Origin: Nocardia sienata NBRC 100364 | GTDB taxonomy: Bacteria > Actinomycetota > Actinomycetes > Mycobacteriales > Mycobacteriaceae | DNA length: 64,000 nt | Reading direction: 5' to 3' | Assembly: GCF_001613205.1 (NCBI RefSeq) | Contig: NZ_BDBX01000004.1 | Span: 434,001 to 498,000 of the forward strand | Position numbers and translations under genes: made by a program | Shown here: positions 17,086 through 25,120 of the stretch, piece by piece | Layout: each line of letters starts with the position of its first letter | How positions within the stretch are numbered: the first letter of the stretch is position 1 | Notes under the pieces: generated by a model | The model's database searches: none | Told to the model about the DNA's origin: nothing | Seen by the model: only the letters and a program-made list of their open reading frames with translations

Positions 17086-17140
17086 GCACGGAACCCCGGC
17101 CCGCCGGCTCCGCCCGGGTGGTCGCCACACCCGCTCGGCC

Positions 17141-17535
17141 CAGCGTCGCGAGCAGGTTCCGGCACGCCTGTTCGTAGCGGCGGCACGCCTCGGCACACAC
17201 TCCACAGTGCTCGTGCGTACCCGCATACCGCAGGCATCCTTCCCAGGCATGCGGCGCACGCGGCAGCGCAGGCCTCGAGGAGCGGCCGGGCCGGTGCGGT
17301 GCGGCCGCCGGGGTGAGCACACGACCAGTGGTGTCGCAGATCTCGGCACAGTCCGGATCAGTGCGGATGCAGGTCACCAGGTCGGCGACCGCGGCTTCCT
17401 GAGGCAGGAGTCCGCGCACGCGGTACACACCTGCGCGCACGAGAAGCATTCCTCGATACACCGGGTCAGGGCGGTGCGGACGATCCCGTCCAGGTCGTGG
17501 GGGTACAGGTCCGGCATTTCGTCCGCATGCCTCAT
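17141..17535 (-). pseudogene. Frameshifted four-helix Cys-rich (DUF326/Csp-like) gene
   Basis: Starting at the ATG at 17535 (GAGGAG seven bases upstream), the first frame encodes a Csp/DUF326-like N-terminus ending ECFSCAQVCTACADSCL near 17400. The homologous continuation AAVADLVTCIRTDPDCAEIC is in another frame, the next block PLLEACAAACAAC (near 17260) is in a third frame, and the final block HEHCGVCAEACRRYEQACRN returns to the second. At least three frame changes are needed to rebuild a ~120-residue protein of this family, whose spaced Cys pairs bind copper. It is therefore a decayed gene, unless the assembly has errors in this GC-rich stretch. Confidence 0.7.
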
Positions 17536-17734
17536 GGTGGGCTCCTCGGTCCGGTCGACCGCGGCTCGACGCCGACCGGCAAGGTCGGGTGGGCGTGCAG
17601 CGGCAGACCGTCGCGGGCGGGGAACCCGGCGGGTGTCATGGGCGCCGCGGTAGAGATGCCAGTCCTCGTTACCGTCGGTCCTGCGTCGGGCGCACAACGT
17701 GCGCAGCACCACATCGAATAATTCGCTTTTCAAA

Positions 17735-17752
17735 CACCGAATTAATATGGTG
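17735..17752. promoter_or_regulatory. Candidate NsrR operator
   Basis: An 18-bp imperfect dyad with arms CACC...GGTG and an ATTAAT centre lies six bases before the nsrR start, in a short AT-rich stretch. A second dyad, CGAAT-A-ATTCG, lies at 17715-17725. Autoregulation by NsrR is plausible, but the site does not closely match a consensus I can recall. Confidence 0.35.
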
Positions 17753-17757
17753 GCCTC

Positions 17758-18201
17758 GTGCAACTCTCCCGCTTCAGCGATCTCGGCCTGCGTGTGATGA
17801 TGCGCCTGGCCGTCAGCGGGGCCGCGGCCGAGCGGGTCACGGTCAAACTCGTCGCCCGTCAGGTGAACGCTTCGGAGCACTACATCGCGAAGGCGGTGAC
17901 CGAACTCGCCGCACTGGGCCTGGTGGATTCCCACCGTGGCCGCACCGGTGGCATCTTCCTCACCGAGCGCGGACGCTCGGCCACCGTCGGCGAGATCATC
18001 CGCGGCCTCGAGAGACAGGCCGAAGTCGTGGAGTGTACGGGCGCCAGCCCCTGCCCGCTGGCCACCGCCTGCCGTTTGCGGAATATCCTGGCCGACGCCC
18101 AGGACAGCTTCTACCGGCATCTGGACCGATACACTCTCGGCGATCTGGTGGACAGCCGGACTGTGCAATTACTACATATGCCAGAGCTTCGGAAAAGCTA
18201 G
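17758..18201 (+). CDS. nsrR: Rrf2-family [Fe-S] nitric-oxide sensor NsrR
   Basis: 147 residues. The N-terminal winged helix (QLSRFSDLGLRVMMRLAVSG) is typical of Rrf2 proteins. Three cysteines at positions 93, 99 and 105 (C-x5-C-x5-C in ECTGASPCPLATAC) are in the same spacing and numbering as in characterised actinobacterial NsrR, where they hold a [4Fe-4S] cluster that reacts with NO and releases DNA. The next gene is flavohaemoglobin, the usual NsrR target, 292 bp downstream in the same direction. Start GTG at 17758. The ~290-bp spacer to hmp is less GC-rich than its flanks, contains the palindrome GTGTGCACAC at 18305-18314 and probably carries the hmp promoter. Confidence 0.88.
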   Translation: MQLSRFSDLGLRVMMRLAVSGAAAERVTVKLVARQVNASEHYIAKAVTELAALGLVDSHRGRTGGIFLTERGRSATVGEIIRGLERQAEVVECTGASPCPLATACRLRNILADAQDSFYRHLDRYTLGDLVDSRTVQLLHMPELRKS

Positions 18202-18493
18202 ATCCGTCTACGCGGCATATGGCACAGTAACCCGATTCCAGAACCCGGAGAACAATATCTCTCTCCTGGAGTCCATTCGCTTCAGCGGTAGATACTTCCT
18301 CGCGGTGTGCACACTTATCATGCTGCTGCACAGCATATTTCGGCTCCTACCGGACCACTGTGGCACTGCCTACATATTCCGCACGACGGCGGGTAATTTA
18401 CTTCACGCCCGCTCGGCACCATTTCCGTGGCCGAATTGGATACCGTCTTGTCGTGGCACTCGAGCCGCAATTCAGCTCGACGAGGAGAACATT

Positions 18494-19729
18494 ATGACGA
18501 CCGTCGCGACATCGGCCCTGGACCTTCCCGCGGAATTGGAGGCGCATCACGCCGATGTGGTCCGTGCGACTCTCCCGGTGATCGCTCAACATATCGACGA
18601 CATCACCACCCGGTTCTATGAGTCGATGTTCACCGCCCGCCCCGAGCTGCTCGCCGACCTGTTCAACCGCGGCAACCAGGCACAGGGCGCACAACAGCGG
18701 GCGCTTGCCGCGTCGATAGCCACCTTCGCCACCCACCTGGTGGATCCGGCACTACCGCATCCCCGCGAGATGCTGACGCGGATCGGACACAAGCACGCCT
18801 CCTTGGGCATCGTGGCCGAACACTACCCGGTGGTGCACGAGCATCTGTTCGCCGCGATCGTGGACGTGCTCGGCACCGAGACGGTCACCGCGGAAATCGC
18901 AGCGGCATGGGATCGCGTCTACTGGCTGATGGCCGACGCCCTCATCGAGATCGAGCGCGCACTCTACACAGACGCCGGGGTAGAGCCCGGCGACGTTTTC
19001 CGCGAGACAGTGGTCATCGAACGCACCGACGACCCATCCGGCGTTGTCACCTTCGTCGTGGAAGCCGCCGACCCCGCCGATCCGCTCCCGGACTTCATTC
19101 CCGGACAGTACGTCTCCGTCGGCGCGAGGCTTTCCGACGGGGCACGCCAGCTGCGCCAGTACAGTCTGGTCCACGCACCGCGCGACGGGCGGCTCGCCTT
19201 CGCCGTGCGGCCGGTGGCCGCCACCGCCGACCAACCGGCCGGGGAGGTCTCGAACTGGCTGGCCACCCACATCGCAGTGGGCGACAACCTGACGATCACG
19301 CTGCCCTTCGGCGACCTCACCATCGACACCGCCGCGACCACACCGGTAGTACTGATCTCGGCCGGAATCGGTATCACCCCCATGATCGGAATCCTCGAAT
19401 ACCTCGCAGCCGGCACCTCCCAACGGCAGGTTCTCGTCGCACACGCCGATCGCAGCCCGGAAACCCACCCGCTGCGCATGGTCCAACGCGACCTCGTGGA
19501 CCTACTACCGAACGCCGGCCTCGAACTGTGGTACGAGCAGCCCTCCGACAACGGCCGGCCCGGCACACTCACCGTGTCCACGCTCGAGCTGCCGGCAGAG
19601 GCCGATATCTACGTGTGCGGCGGGCCCGGATTCCTGCAATCGGTACGCGCCCAGCTGACCGCCGCCGGAATTTCCCCCGCGCGAGTGCACTTCGAACTGT
19701 TCAGCCCCGACGACTGGTTGCTGCAGTGA
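18494..19729 (+). CDS. hmp: Flavohaemoglobin (NO dioxygenase)
   Basis: 411 residues in the order globin (1-140), FAD-binding ferredoxin-reductase barrel (~150-260), NAD-binding domain (~265-405). Tyr42 (B10), Gln62 (E7) and the proximal His101 (IGHKHASLGI) match the catalytic set of flavohaemoglobins. RQYSLVHAP binds FAD, ISAGIGITPMIGIL binds NAD(P)H, and the C-terminus is ELFSPDDW. It oxidises NO to nitrate with O2 and NAD(P)H in the cytoplasm. GAGGAG lies seven bases before the ATG at 18494; upstream in-frame codons run through the low-GC promoter region and are not used. Regulation by the adjacent NsrR is expected. Confidence 0.93.
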   Translation: MTTVATSALDLPAELEAHHADVVRATLPVIAQHIDDITTRFYESMFTARPELLADLFNRGNQAQGAQQRALAASIATFATHLVDPALPHPREMLTRIGHKHASLGIVAEHYPVVHEHLFAAIVDVLGTETVTAEIAAAWDRVYWLMADALIEIERALYTDAGVEPGDVFRETVVIERTDDPSGVVTFVVEAADPADPLPDFIPGQYVSVGARLSDGARQLRQYSLVHAPRDGRLAFAVRPVAATADQPAGEVSNWLATHIAVGDNLTITLPFGDLTIDTAATTPVVLISAGIGITPMIGILEYLAAGTSQRQVLVAHADRSPETHPLRMVQRDLVDLLPNAGLELWYEQPSDNGRPGTLTVSTLELPAEADIYVCGGPGFLQSVRAQLTAAGISPARVHFELFSPDDWLLQ

Positions 19730-19732
19730 GAT

Positions 19733-19748
19733 ACCGGACCGGTTCGGT
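19733..19748. terminator. Weak hairpin between convergent genes
   Basis: ACCGGA and TTCGGT can form a 6-bp stem (one G-U pair) around CCGG four bases after the hmp stop. Hmp and the glycerate kinase gene converge here, so a terminator is expected, but the hairpin is short. Confidence 0.3.
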
Positions 19749-19840
19749 CAGGGTGTGATGAGCCGGTGCGTGACGTCCCTCGGCAACCAGGCACCGGAAC
19801 GCATGGCGGAGCCGGACAACGAGGCCCCGGGCGGGCAAAG

Positions 19841-21001
19841 TCACGGCGCCGTGGCGGCCATGCGGCCGATCCGGTGACCGATCCGCGTCAACAGCCGGCG
19901 GGTGAGTGCGCGGTCACCGGCGGTATCCCTGTCGGTGTAGTCACCGAGCGAGTAGACGGTCGTGAATCCCGCCGGTCCCCATAAGTCAGGGGACAGCGTG
20001 CTCCGACCGGCGACAGCGACGACCGGAACGGGGCGGGAGCGGCGAGCCAGCACCGTGGGCAGTTTGCCGTTTGCGGTCTGCTCGTCGATACTTCCCTCCC
20101 CGGTGACGACCAAGCCGGCACCCGGCAGGTGGCGATCGAACTCGAGCAAGTCGAGAAAGTACTCGGCACCTGACACGATTCGGCCGCCGAGCAGTAACGC
20201 CGCGAACCCGATTCCGCCCGCACCGCCCGCACCGGCCGCGGCCGCGAAGGTCGTCGCGTCCGGGTAACCGCTGCGGGCGAACGCTCGGACCAGGTTGTTC
20301 AGGCCGGCGTCGAGAAACCGTACCTCGGCGGCGGTGGCGCCTTTCTGCGGCCCGTAGACCGCCGCCGCACCGTCGGGTCCGAGCAAGGGATTGGTTACAT
20401 CACCGGCGACCACAATTTCGACGCCGGTCGGCCTCGCCGCCCGCGACGAGTCGACGGTGTGGACTCGCCCCAGGCTCTTCCCGCACGCTCGCAGTCGCCT
20501 TCCTTGCGCGTCGGCGAAGGTGAAGCCGAGCGCGGCGAGCAGTCCCATTCCGCCGTCGGTGCTGGCACTGCCGCCGAGGGCGAGGACCAATCGCCGCGGC
20601 CGGAACCGCAACGCTTGCGAAACGGCCTGCCCCATACCGAGACTGCTCGCATCCAGCGGCAGCATGCGACCGTTCGGCAGGGTGGTGAGGCCGCAGGTAT
20701 TGGCGACCTCCACCACAGCGGTGCCGTCGCCGACGGCGATCCGCCCGTATCTCGGGGTTCCCCCGGCGCCGGCCACTGTCACCGGATGCGGGGCGAATCC
20801 GGCCGCTACCGCGGCGTCGACGCTCCCGTCACCGCCGTCGGCCAGCGGCAATCTGTCACTGTCGACCCCCGCCGCCGCCAATCCCTCCGCCAACCGGTCG
20901 GCCACCTCGACGGCGGAGAGGCTTCCTTTGAACTTGTCGGGAGCAACCAGAACCCTCACGCGGTCGGCTTCCTGTCGGTGAGTCGGCGGGGAGGTGGACA
21001 T
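19841..21001 (-). CDS. Glycerate kinase (GK-II/GarK-GlxK type)
   Basis: 386 residues. VRVLVAPDKFKGSLSAVEVA near residue 15 is the family's opening motif. Others are LPLADGGDGSVDAA, LVLALGGSASTDGGMGLLAA, VAGDVTNPLLGPDGAA and LVVTGEGSIDEQTANGKLP, so all substrate- and nucleotide-binding loops are present. It phosphorylates D-glycerate to 2- or 3-phosphoglycerate. The ATG at 21001 overlaps the TGA of the ABC ATPase gene by one base; a GTG inside the N-terminus is less likely. It is the last gene of the importer operon, which suggests that the imported compound is broken down to glycerate. Confidence 0.92.
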   Translation of the reverse strand: MSTSPPTHRQEADRVRVLVAPDKFKGSLSAVEVADRLAEGLAAAGVDSDRLPLADGGDGSVDAAVAAGFAPHPVTVAGAGGTPRYGRIAVGDGTAVVEVANTCGLTTLPNGRMLPLDASSLGMGQAVSQALRFRPRRLVLALGGSASTDGGMGLLAALGFTFADAQGRRLRACGKSLGRVHTVDSSRAARPTGVEIVVAGDVTNPLLGPDGAAAVYGPQKGATAAEVRFLDAGLNNLVRAFARSGYPDATTFAAAAGAGGAGGIGFAALLLGGRIVSGAEYFLDLLEFDRHLPGAGLVVTGEGSIDEQTANGKLPTVLARRSRPVPVVAVAGRSTLSPDLWGPAGFTTVYSLGDYTDRDTAGDRALTRRLLTRIGHRIGRMAATAP

Positions 21002-21825
21002 CAGTCCGCGTGCGCCACCGCGCCGAGTAGATCCCGGGCCCGGTTGGCGACCGCGATGAATTCCGGCGTCTCCATCGTCGTGGCGTAGTTCCGGTGCGCG
21101 GGCAGATCTACGTCGAGCAGTTCGACGATCCGGCCAGGCCTCGGGCTCATCACGACCACCCGGTTGGCGAGGTAGACGGCCTCGGCCACCGAATGGGTGA
21201 CCAGCAGTACCGTGGTGCCCGTTTCCCGCCAGATCCGATGCAGCTCGACATTCATCCGCTCCCTGGTGAGCGCGTCGAGAGCACCGAACGGCTCGTCCAT
21301 CAGCAGCACTTCCGGTTCGTGCAGCAGCGCCCGGCACAGCGAAACCCGCTGCTGCATACCGCCGGAGAGTTCGTGCGGCAGGGCGTCCTCGAACCCGCCG
21401 AGACCGGTCATCTCGATCAGTCGCGCGCATTCGGCCGCGGCCGCCCTTTTGTTCAGGCCCCGCATCTCGGCCTGGAGCAGGATGTTCTTGCGCACGGTCC
21501 GCCATTCCAGCAGTGCGGCGCGCTGGAACACATAGCCGATATTGCGCTGCGGGCCACGCACGGGGGCGCCGCCGAGCTCTACGCTGCCCCCGCTCGGATC
21601 GGTGAGGCCGGCGACAACTTTCAGCAGCGTCGATTTGCCACAGCCGGACGGACCGACGATCGAGACGAATTCGCCGCGGCGGACCTGTAGGTCGACATCG
21701 TGCAGTGCGGTGACCTCGCCGCGTTTGGACGAGAACCGTACGGTCAGGTCGGTTACCGCCACCGCGGTTTCGGTGCGGGCGATGGTGTCGGTGGGTGTGC
21801 TCATATCGTCACCTGCTCCGGTCAC
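21001..21825 (-). CDS. ABC transporter ATPase, nitrate/sulfonate/taurine type
   Basis: 274 residues from the GTG at 21825, which overlaps the binding-protein stop by 4 nt; an internal ATG at 21804 is an alternative. Walker A is GPSGCGKST, the signature motif LSGGMQQRVSLCRALL, Walker B EVLLMDEPFGALD, and the switch His lies in VLLVTHSVAEAV. The sequence groups with SsuB/TauB/NrtD. It powers the permease encoded at 22906-23778. In this operon the order is permease, binding protein, ATPase, glycerate kinase. Confidence 0.91.
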   Translation of the reverse strand: MTGAGDDMSTPTDTIARTETAVAVTDLTVRFSSKRGEVTALHDVDLQVRRGEFVSIVGPSGCGKSTLLKVVAGLTDPSGGSVELGGAPVRGPQRNIGYVFQRAALLEWRTVRKNILLQAEMRGLNKRAAAAECARLIEMTGLGGFEDALPHELSGGMQQRVSLCRALLHEPEVLLMDEPFGALDALTRERMNVELHRIWRETGTTVLLVTHSVAEAVYLANRVVVMSPRPGRIVELLDVDLPAHRNYATTMETPEFIAVANRARDLLGAVAHAD

Positions 21826-22862
21826 GGCTTACTGGTGGGTGTGAACTTGGCGTCCCAGTACTCGGCCGGGTCCTCGGCTTTGTTCAGGAGCTTCGCACTG
21901 CTGAGGACATCGATGGTGGCGCGCCAATTCGCTTCGGAATTGGTTCCCGGCGCCTTACCGGCGGTCTCCGGCGTGCTGAGCAGCGGGATCGTCTGCTGCC
22001 ACTGCTGCAGCAGTACCTGCTGCGGCGGCAGTTGCGGATCCTTACCTTCCATCGCCGCGACCGCTGCCTCCGGGTTGGCGACCGCGGCGGCGAAGGCCTC
22101 GCTCGTCGCATCCACCATCGCCTGTACCAGCTCGGGCGAGGATTCGATGGTGGCCTGGTTCGCGATGAGCCCATTGCTGAAGAAGTTCAGTCCCTGGTCC
22201 GAATACCGCAGATAGTGGACCTCTTTGCCGCTCTTGTTCGCGATGGTGGGGCCCTGGTCGTGCGCGAATCCGATGAGCCCGTCGACGCGGCCCGAGAGCA
22301 TCGCCGACATCTTGCCCGCCGAGTCGAGGCTCTGCTGGGTCACCTGGTCGGCCGGAACGCCCGCCTTGTCGAGATAGACCGGGAAGGTGGTGGTCGGCGC
22401 GTCACCCGCGGAAACGGCAATGGTCTTACCCGCCAGATCGGCCGGTGTCCGGATATTCGAGTCGGCGAATACCTGCACTGCCGACGGCGTGGTCTGGAGG
22501 TAGACGCCGACGCTCTTGATCTTGACGCCCTTATCGATATTGCTGAGAACGGCCGGGGTATCGGCCCAGCCGAAGTCGGTCTGCCTCGACCCGGTGGCCT
22601 GTGCGGTCTTGGTCGAGCCCTGACCGGCCGAAATCTTCAGATCGATACCGTGCTCGGCGAATATGCCCTCTTGCACCCCGTAATAGAACGGGGCGTGCTC
22701 ACCGTAGGGATACCAATTGAGCATCAGCGACACCTCGGTGGTCTTCCCGTCGGCGCCGGGATCCTTCGCGGCGCTGCCGCCGCCCCCGCAGCCGGTCAAT
22801 ACCAGAACCGATGCCACCGCGGCGGCGCCGATCGTCGTGAGTGTGCGGATTCCGAATTTCAT
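21822..22862 (-). CDS. NMT1/SsuA-type substrate-binding lipoprotein
   Basis: 346 residues. A lipoprotein signal peptide ends in the lipobox LTGC (Cys25). The mature part begins VSLMLNWYPYGEHAPFYYGV, the hallmark of NMT1/THI5-like binding proteins, and continues with FGWADTPAVLSNIDKG and TPADLAGKTIAVSAG. It would capture a small substrate outside the membrane for the adjacent permease. This family binds sulfonates, nitrate, pyrimidines or aromatic acids; the substrate here is unknown. GGAGA lies six bases before the ATG at 22862. The operator in front of the operon ties it to a LacI repressor instead of sulfur or nitrogen control. Confidence 0.88.
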   Translation of the reverse strand: MKFGIRTLTTIGAAAVASVLVLTGCGGGGSAAKDPGADGKTTEVSLMLNWYPYGEHAPFYYGVQEGIFAEHGIDLKISAGQGSTKTAQATGSRQTDFGWADTPAVLSNIDKGVKIKSVGVYLQTTPSAVQVFADSNIRTPADLAGKTIAVSAGDAPTTTFPVYLDKAGVPADQVTQQSLDSAGKMSAMLSGRVDGLIGFAHDQGPTIANKSGKEVHYLRYSDQGLNFFSNGLIANQATIESSPELVQAMVDATSEAFAAAVANPEAAVAAMEGKDPQLPPQQVLLQQWQQTIPLLSTPETAGKAPGTNSEANWRATIDVLSSAKLLNKAEDPAEYWDAKFTPTSKP

Positions 22863-22905
22863 GCGAGTTCTCCAGCTGTGGCGCGAATGCGGTGGTTCGG
22901 CATGC

Positions 22906-23778
22906 TCATGCCGCGCCGACGGCCGAGGCCGTGGATCGACGAGAGGCGTGCCATGGAATGAGGAACTGCTCGGCGATCTCGATGATCGCGAACAGGATGA
23001 TGCCCAGCACCGACATGATGATCAGGGCGGCGAACAGCATCGCTGTGTCGATATTTCCGTTGGCCTGCAGAATCACATAGCCGAGCCCCTCGTTCGCGCC
23101 GACGAATTCGCCGACGACGGCGCCGGTGACCGCGAGAGTGGCGGCGATCTTGAGGCCGGACATCAACTGCGGCAGCGATGCCGGAAAACGAACCTTTATG
23201 AATGTCTTCCAATTGCTCGCGCCCATGGTGGAGGTGAGCTCGAGAATTTCGGGATCCACCGAGCGCAAGCCCGCCATACCGGCGATGACGATCGGGAAGA
23301 ACGCCATCAGTACGGCGACGAGAATTTTGGGACTGGTGCCGAACCCGAGCCATACGATGAACAGCGGGGCGATCGCGATTTTGGGGATGACCTGAGCGAA
23401 GAGTATGAGCGGGTACATTGTCCGCTCGACGCTGCGAGAGTAGATCATCACCAGTGCGACGGCTTCGCCGATCAGCGCGGCGATAATGAAGCCGACCACT
23501 GTTTCATAGGTCGTCACCCACGTGTTTTGGAGCAGATATGCCGAGTTGTCGGCGGCAGTGCGCCAGGTTTCCGCCGGCGACGGCAGAATGTAGGGCTCGA
23601 CGAGCTCGAACTCGGTGACGGCCCACCAGGCGACCACGAGCACCGTCACCAGGGCGAGCGGCCGCCACACGGTCGACCACAGAGTGGATGGGGATGGGAG
23701 CCTCCGGCGCCGAGTACGGGCGGTTTGCGCCGGTTTCGGTGCGGAGGGGCTGGCCTCGACGGACGTGACTACCGCCAT
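22906..23778 (-). CDS. ABC transporter permease, SsuC/TauC type
   Basis: 290 residues with six predicted membrane helices after a ~35-residue basic, Pro-rich N-terminus. The EAA-loop region reads GMAGLRSVDPEILELTSTMG followed by ASNWKTFIKVRFPASLP, typical of binding-protein-dependent permeases. WLGFGTSPKI is also characteristic of the nitrate/sulfonate subgroup. It is the first gene of the importer operon, with AGGA six bases before the ATG at 23778 and the LacI-type operator 50 bp upstream. Confidence 0.9.
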   Translation of the reverse strand: MAVVTSVEASPSAPKPAQTARTRRRRLPSPSTLWSTVWRPLALVTVLVVAWWAVTEFELVEPYILPSPAETWRTAADNSAYLLQNTWVTTYETVVGFIIAALIGEAVALVMIYSRSVERTMYPLILFAQVIPKIAIAPLFIVWLGFGTSPKILVAVLMAFFPIVIAGMAGLRSVDPEILELTSTMGASNWKTFIKVRFPASLPQLMSGLKIAATLAVTGAVVGEFVGANEGLGYVILQANGNIDTAMLFAALIIMSVLGIILFAIIEIAEQFLIPWHASRRSTASAVGAA

Positions 23779-23827
23779 CTGGGGTCCTAAAGCTAGTAGT
23801 GAAGCGGGGTTCGCACTACACCCGCCG

Positions 23828-23841
23828 GGAATGCGCTTTCC
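23828..23841. promoter_or_regulatory. LacI-type operator copy 1
   Basis: GGAATGCGCTTTCC is a near-perfect 14-bp palindrome with a central CG, the layout bound by LacI-family repressors. It lies 50 bp before the permease start. The same sequence in reverse complement occurs at 25010-25023. Two independent copies in the two promoters around the lacI gene make it a convincing operator. Confidence 0.72.
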
Positions 23842-23904
23842 GAAGCTGTCACCGAGGCTAGTGTGACCGGACCCACAGTGTCAAGGGTTCGTAATTTCCG
23901 CAGT

Positions 23905-24945
23905 TCAGATAGGTCGTGGAACGCTGCTGTCGCGCAGGATCACGCGCCCGGGCACGAATTCATGGACACGCGAGGCCGTCGCCGAGTCATCGAGCGCGAG
24001 CCGGACGGCACGCTCGCCGATCTCCACCAGCGGCAGCGCCACCGTCGACAGACCGGGCACATGGTCACGCAGCGTGGGGATATCGTCGAACCCGGCGACG
24101 CAGATATCATCGGGGACCGCGAGGCCCAGCTCACGCCACGCCGCGATCGCCCCGATCGCCATCACGTCGCTCACCGCGAAAACGCAGGGCGCGATATCAC
24201 CGGCCTCTCCTGGACGCAGATCCAACGCGGCGGAAAGGCGACGAGCGGCGCCGGCACCCCCGTCACGGGAGAAGTCCCCCGCGATCTCCACCAACGGTGT
24301 CACGCCCTGCGTCGCGAGAGCCTCGACGAAGCCGTTGCGCCGGTCGACGGCGGTCCTGATATTGCCCGGGCCGCCGATCACGGCGAAATCCCGGTGCCCC
24401 TGCTCGAGCAGGGCGTACGCCAATTGTGCTGAGGACGAGTGGTTTTCGGGCTCCACGGCGGCACCGAAGGACAGCGGCTGTCCGATCACGACAACCTTGC
24501 CGCTGTTGTCCAGATACCGCGCGCATTCCTTCTCGAGGTCGCGGTCGAGATCCCCACTCTGGCGTGAGCCCGCCAGGATGATCGCGTCGGCCCGGTGCGA
24601 GATGAAGGTGCTCACGGATTCGCGTTCGATATCGAAATCGCGTTGCGTACTCGCCAGCAGGACAAGTTTGCCCGCCCGGCGCGCGGCCGCCTGGACGCCC
24701 TGCACGATCGAGGAGAAGTAGGGATCGGCGATATCGTGCACGACGAGTCCGATGAGTCCGGTCGAAGCCCGCGCGAGGGCCTGGGCCTGGGCATTCGCCA
24801 CATATCCCAGTTCGGCGGCGGCGGCGCGCACCCGGTCGGCCACACCTTCGCCGGGCACCCGCGACGAACCGTTGAGCACACGAGACGCGGTCGCCAGTGA
24901 GACGCCCGCCCGGGTCGCGACATCTTGCAATCTCACAGCCGCCAT
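23905..24945 (-). CDS. LacI-family transcriptional repressor
   Basis: 346 residues. VRLQDVATRAGVSLATASRV followed by LNG forms the helix-turn-helix and hinge entry, and the rest is a periplasmic-binding-protein-like sensor (TGLIGLVVHDIADPYFSSIV; later DDICVAGFDDIPTLRDHVPG and LSTV). It probably represses both the importer/glycerate-kinase operon (left) and the oxidoreductase operon (right) until a sugar-like ligand binds. ATG at 24945 is chosen because family members start close to the helix-turn-helix; an in-frame ATG at 24960 with GAGAGA directly before it is a real alternative. A candidate operator (25010-25023) sits just upstream. Confidence 0.88.
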   Translation of the reverse strand: MAAVRLQDVATRAGVSLATASRVLNGSSRVPGEGVADRVRAAAAELGYVANAQAQALARASTGLIGLVVHDIADPYFSSIVQGVQAAARRAGKLVLLASTQRDFDIERESVSTFISHRADAIILAGSRQSGDLDRDLEKECARYLDNSGKVVVIGQPLSFGAAVEPENHSSSAQLAYALLEQGHRDFAVIGGPGNIRTAVDRRNGFVEALATQGVTPLVEIAGDFSRDGGAGAARRLSAALDLRPGEAGDIAPCVFAVSDVMAIGAIAAWRELGLAVPDDICVAGFDDIPTLRDHVPGLSTVALPLVEIGERAVRLALDDSATASRVHEFVPGRVILRDSSVPRPI

Positions 24946-25009
24946 GGCCAAGTGCCTCATTCTCTCGGTAGTCGTGGGGGTTGACCGGACTTCGGGACTA
25001 GCATAGCTT

Positions 25010-25023
25010 GGAAAGCGCATTCC
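25010..25023. promoter_or_regulatory. LacI-type operator copy 2
   Basis: GGAAAGCGCATTCC is the exact reverse complement of the site at 23828-23841. It lies between the lacI gene and the divergent oxidoreductase operon, about 65 bp before the former and 98 bp before the latter, so one site may control both. On the minus strand it is followed by TATGCT, a possible -10 element for lacI. Confidence 0.72.
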
Positions 25024-25120
25024 GACGCTGCTCGTCCACTCGACGTATGCGGGTTCATCCGCACCGTCCACGACCCATTCCGCGGTCGCCAGCCACGCAA
25101 ATCAGAAGAGGCACATACCA

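Noticed and set aside
17936..18493. In-frame N-terminal extension of flavohaemoglobin by ~185 residues
   Set aside because: It overlaps nsrR and the AT-rich promoter region; Hmp proteins are ~400 residues, and the ATG at 18494 has a strong ribosome-binding site.
21001..21505. N-terminal extension of glycerate kinase
   Set aside because: It lies within the ABC ATPase gene; the ATG at 21001 coupled to the ATPase stop gives the normal family length.
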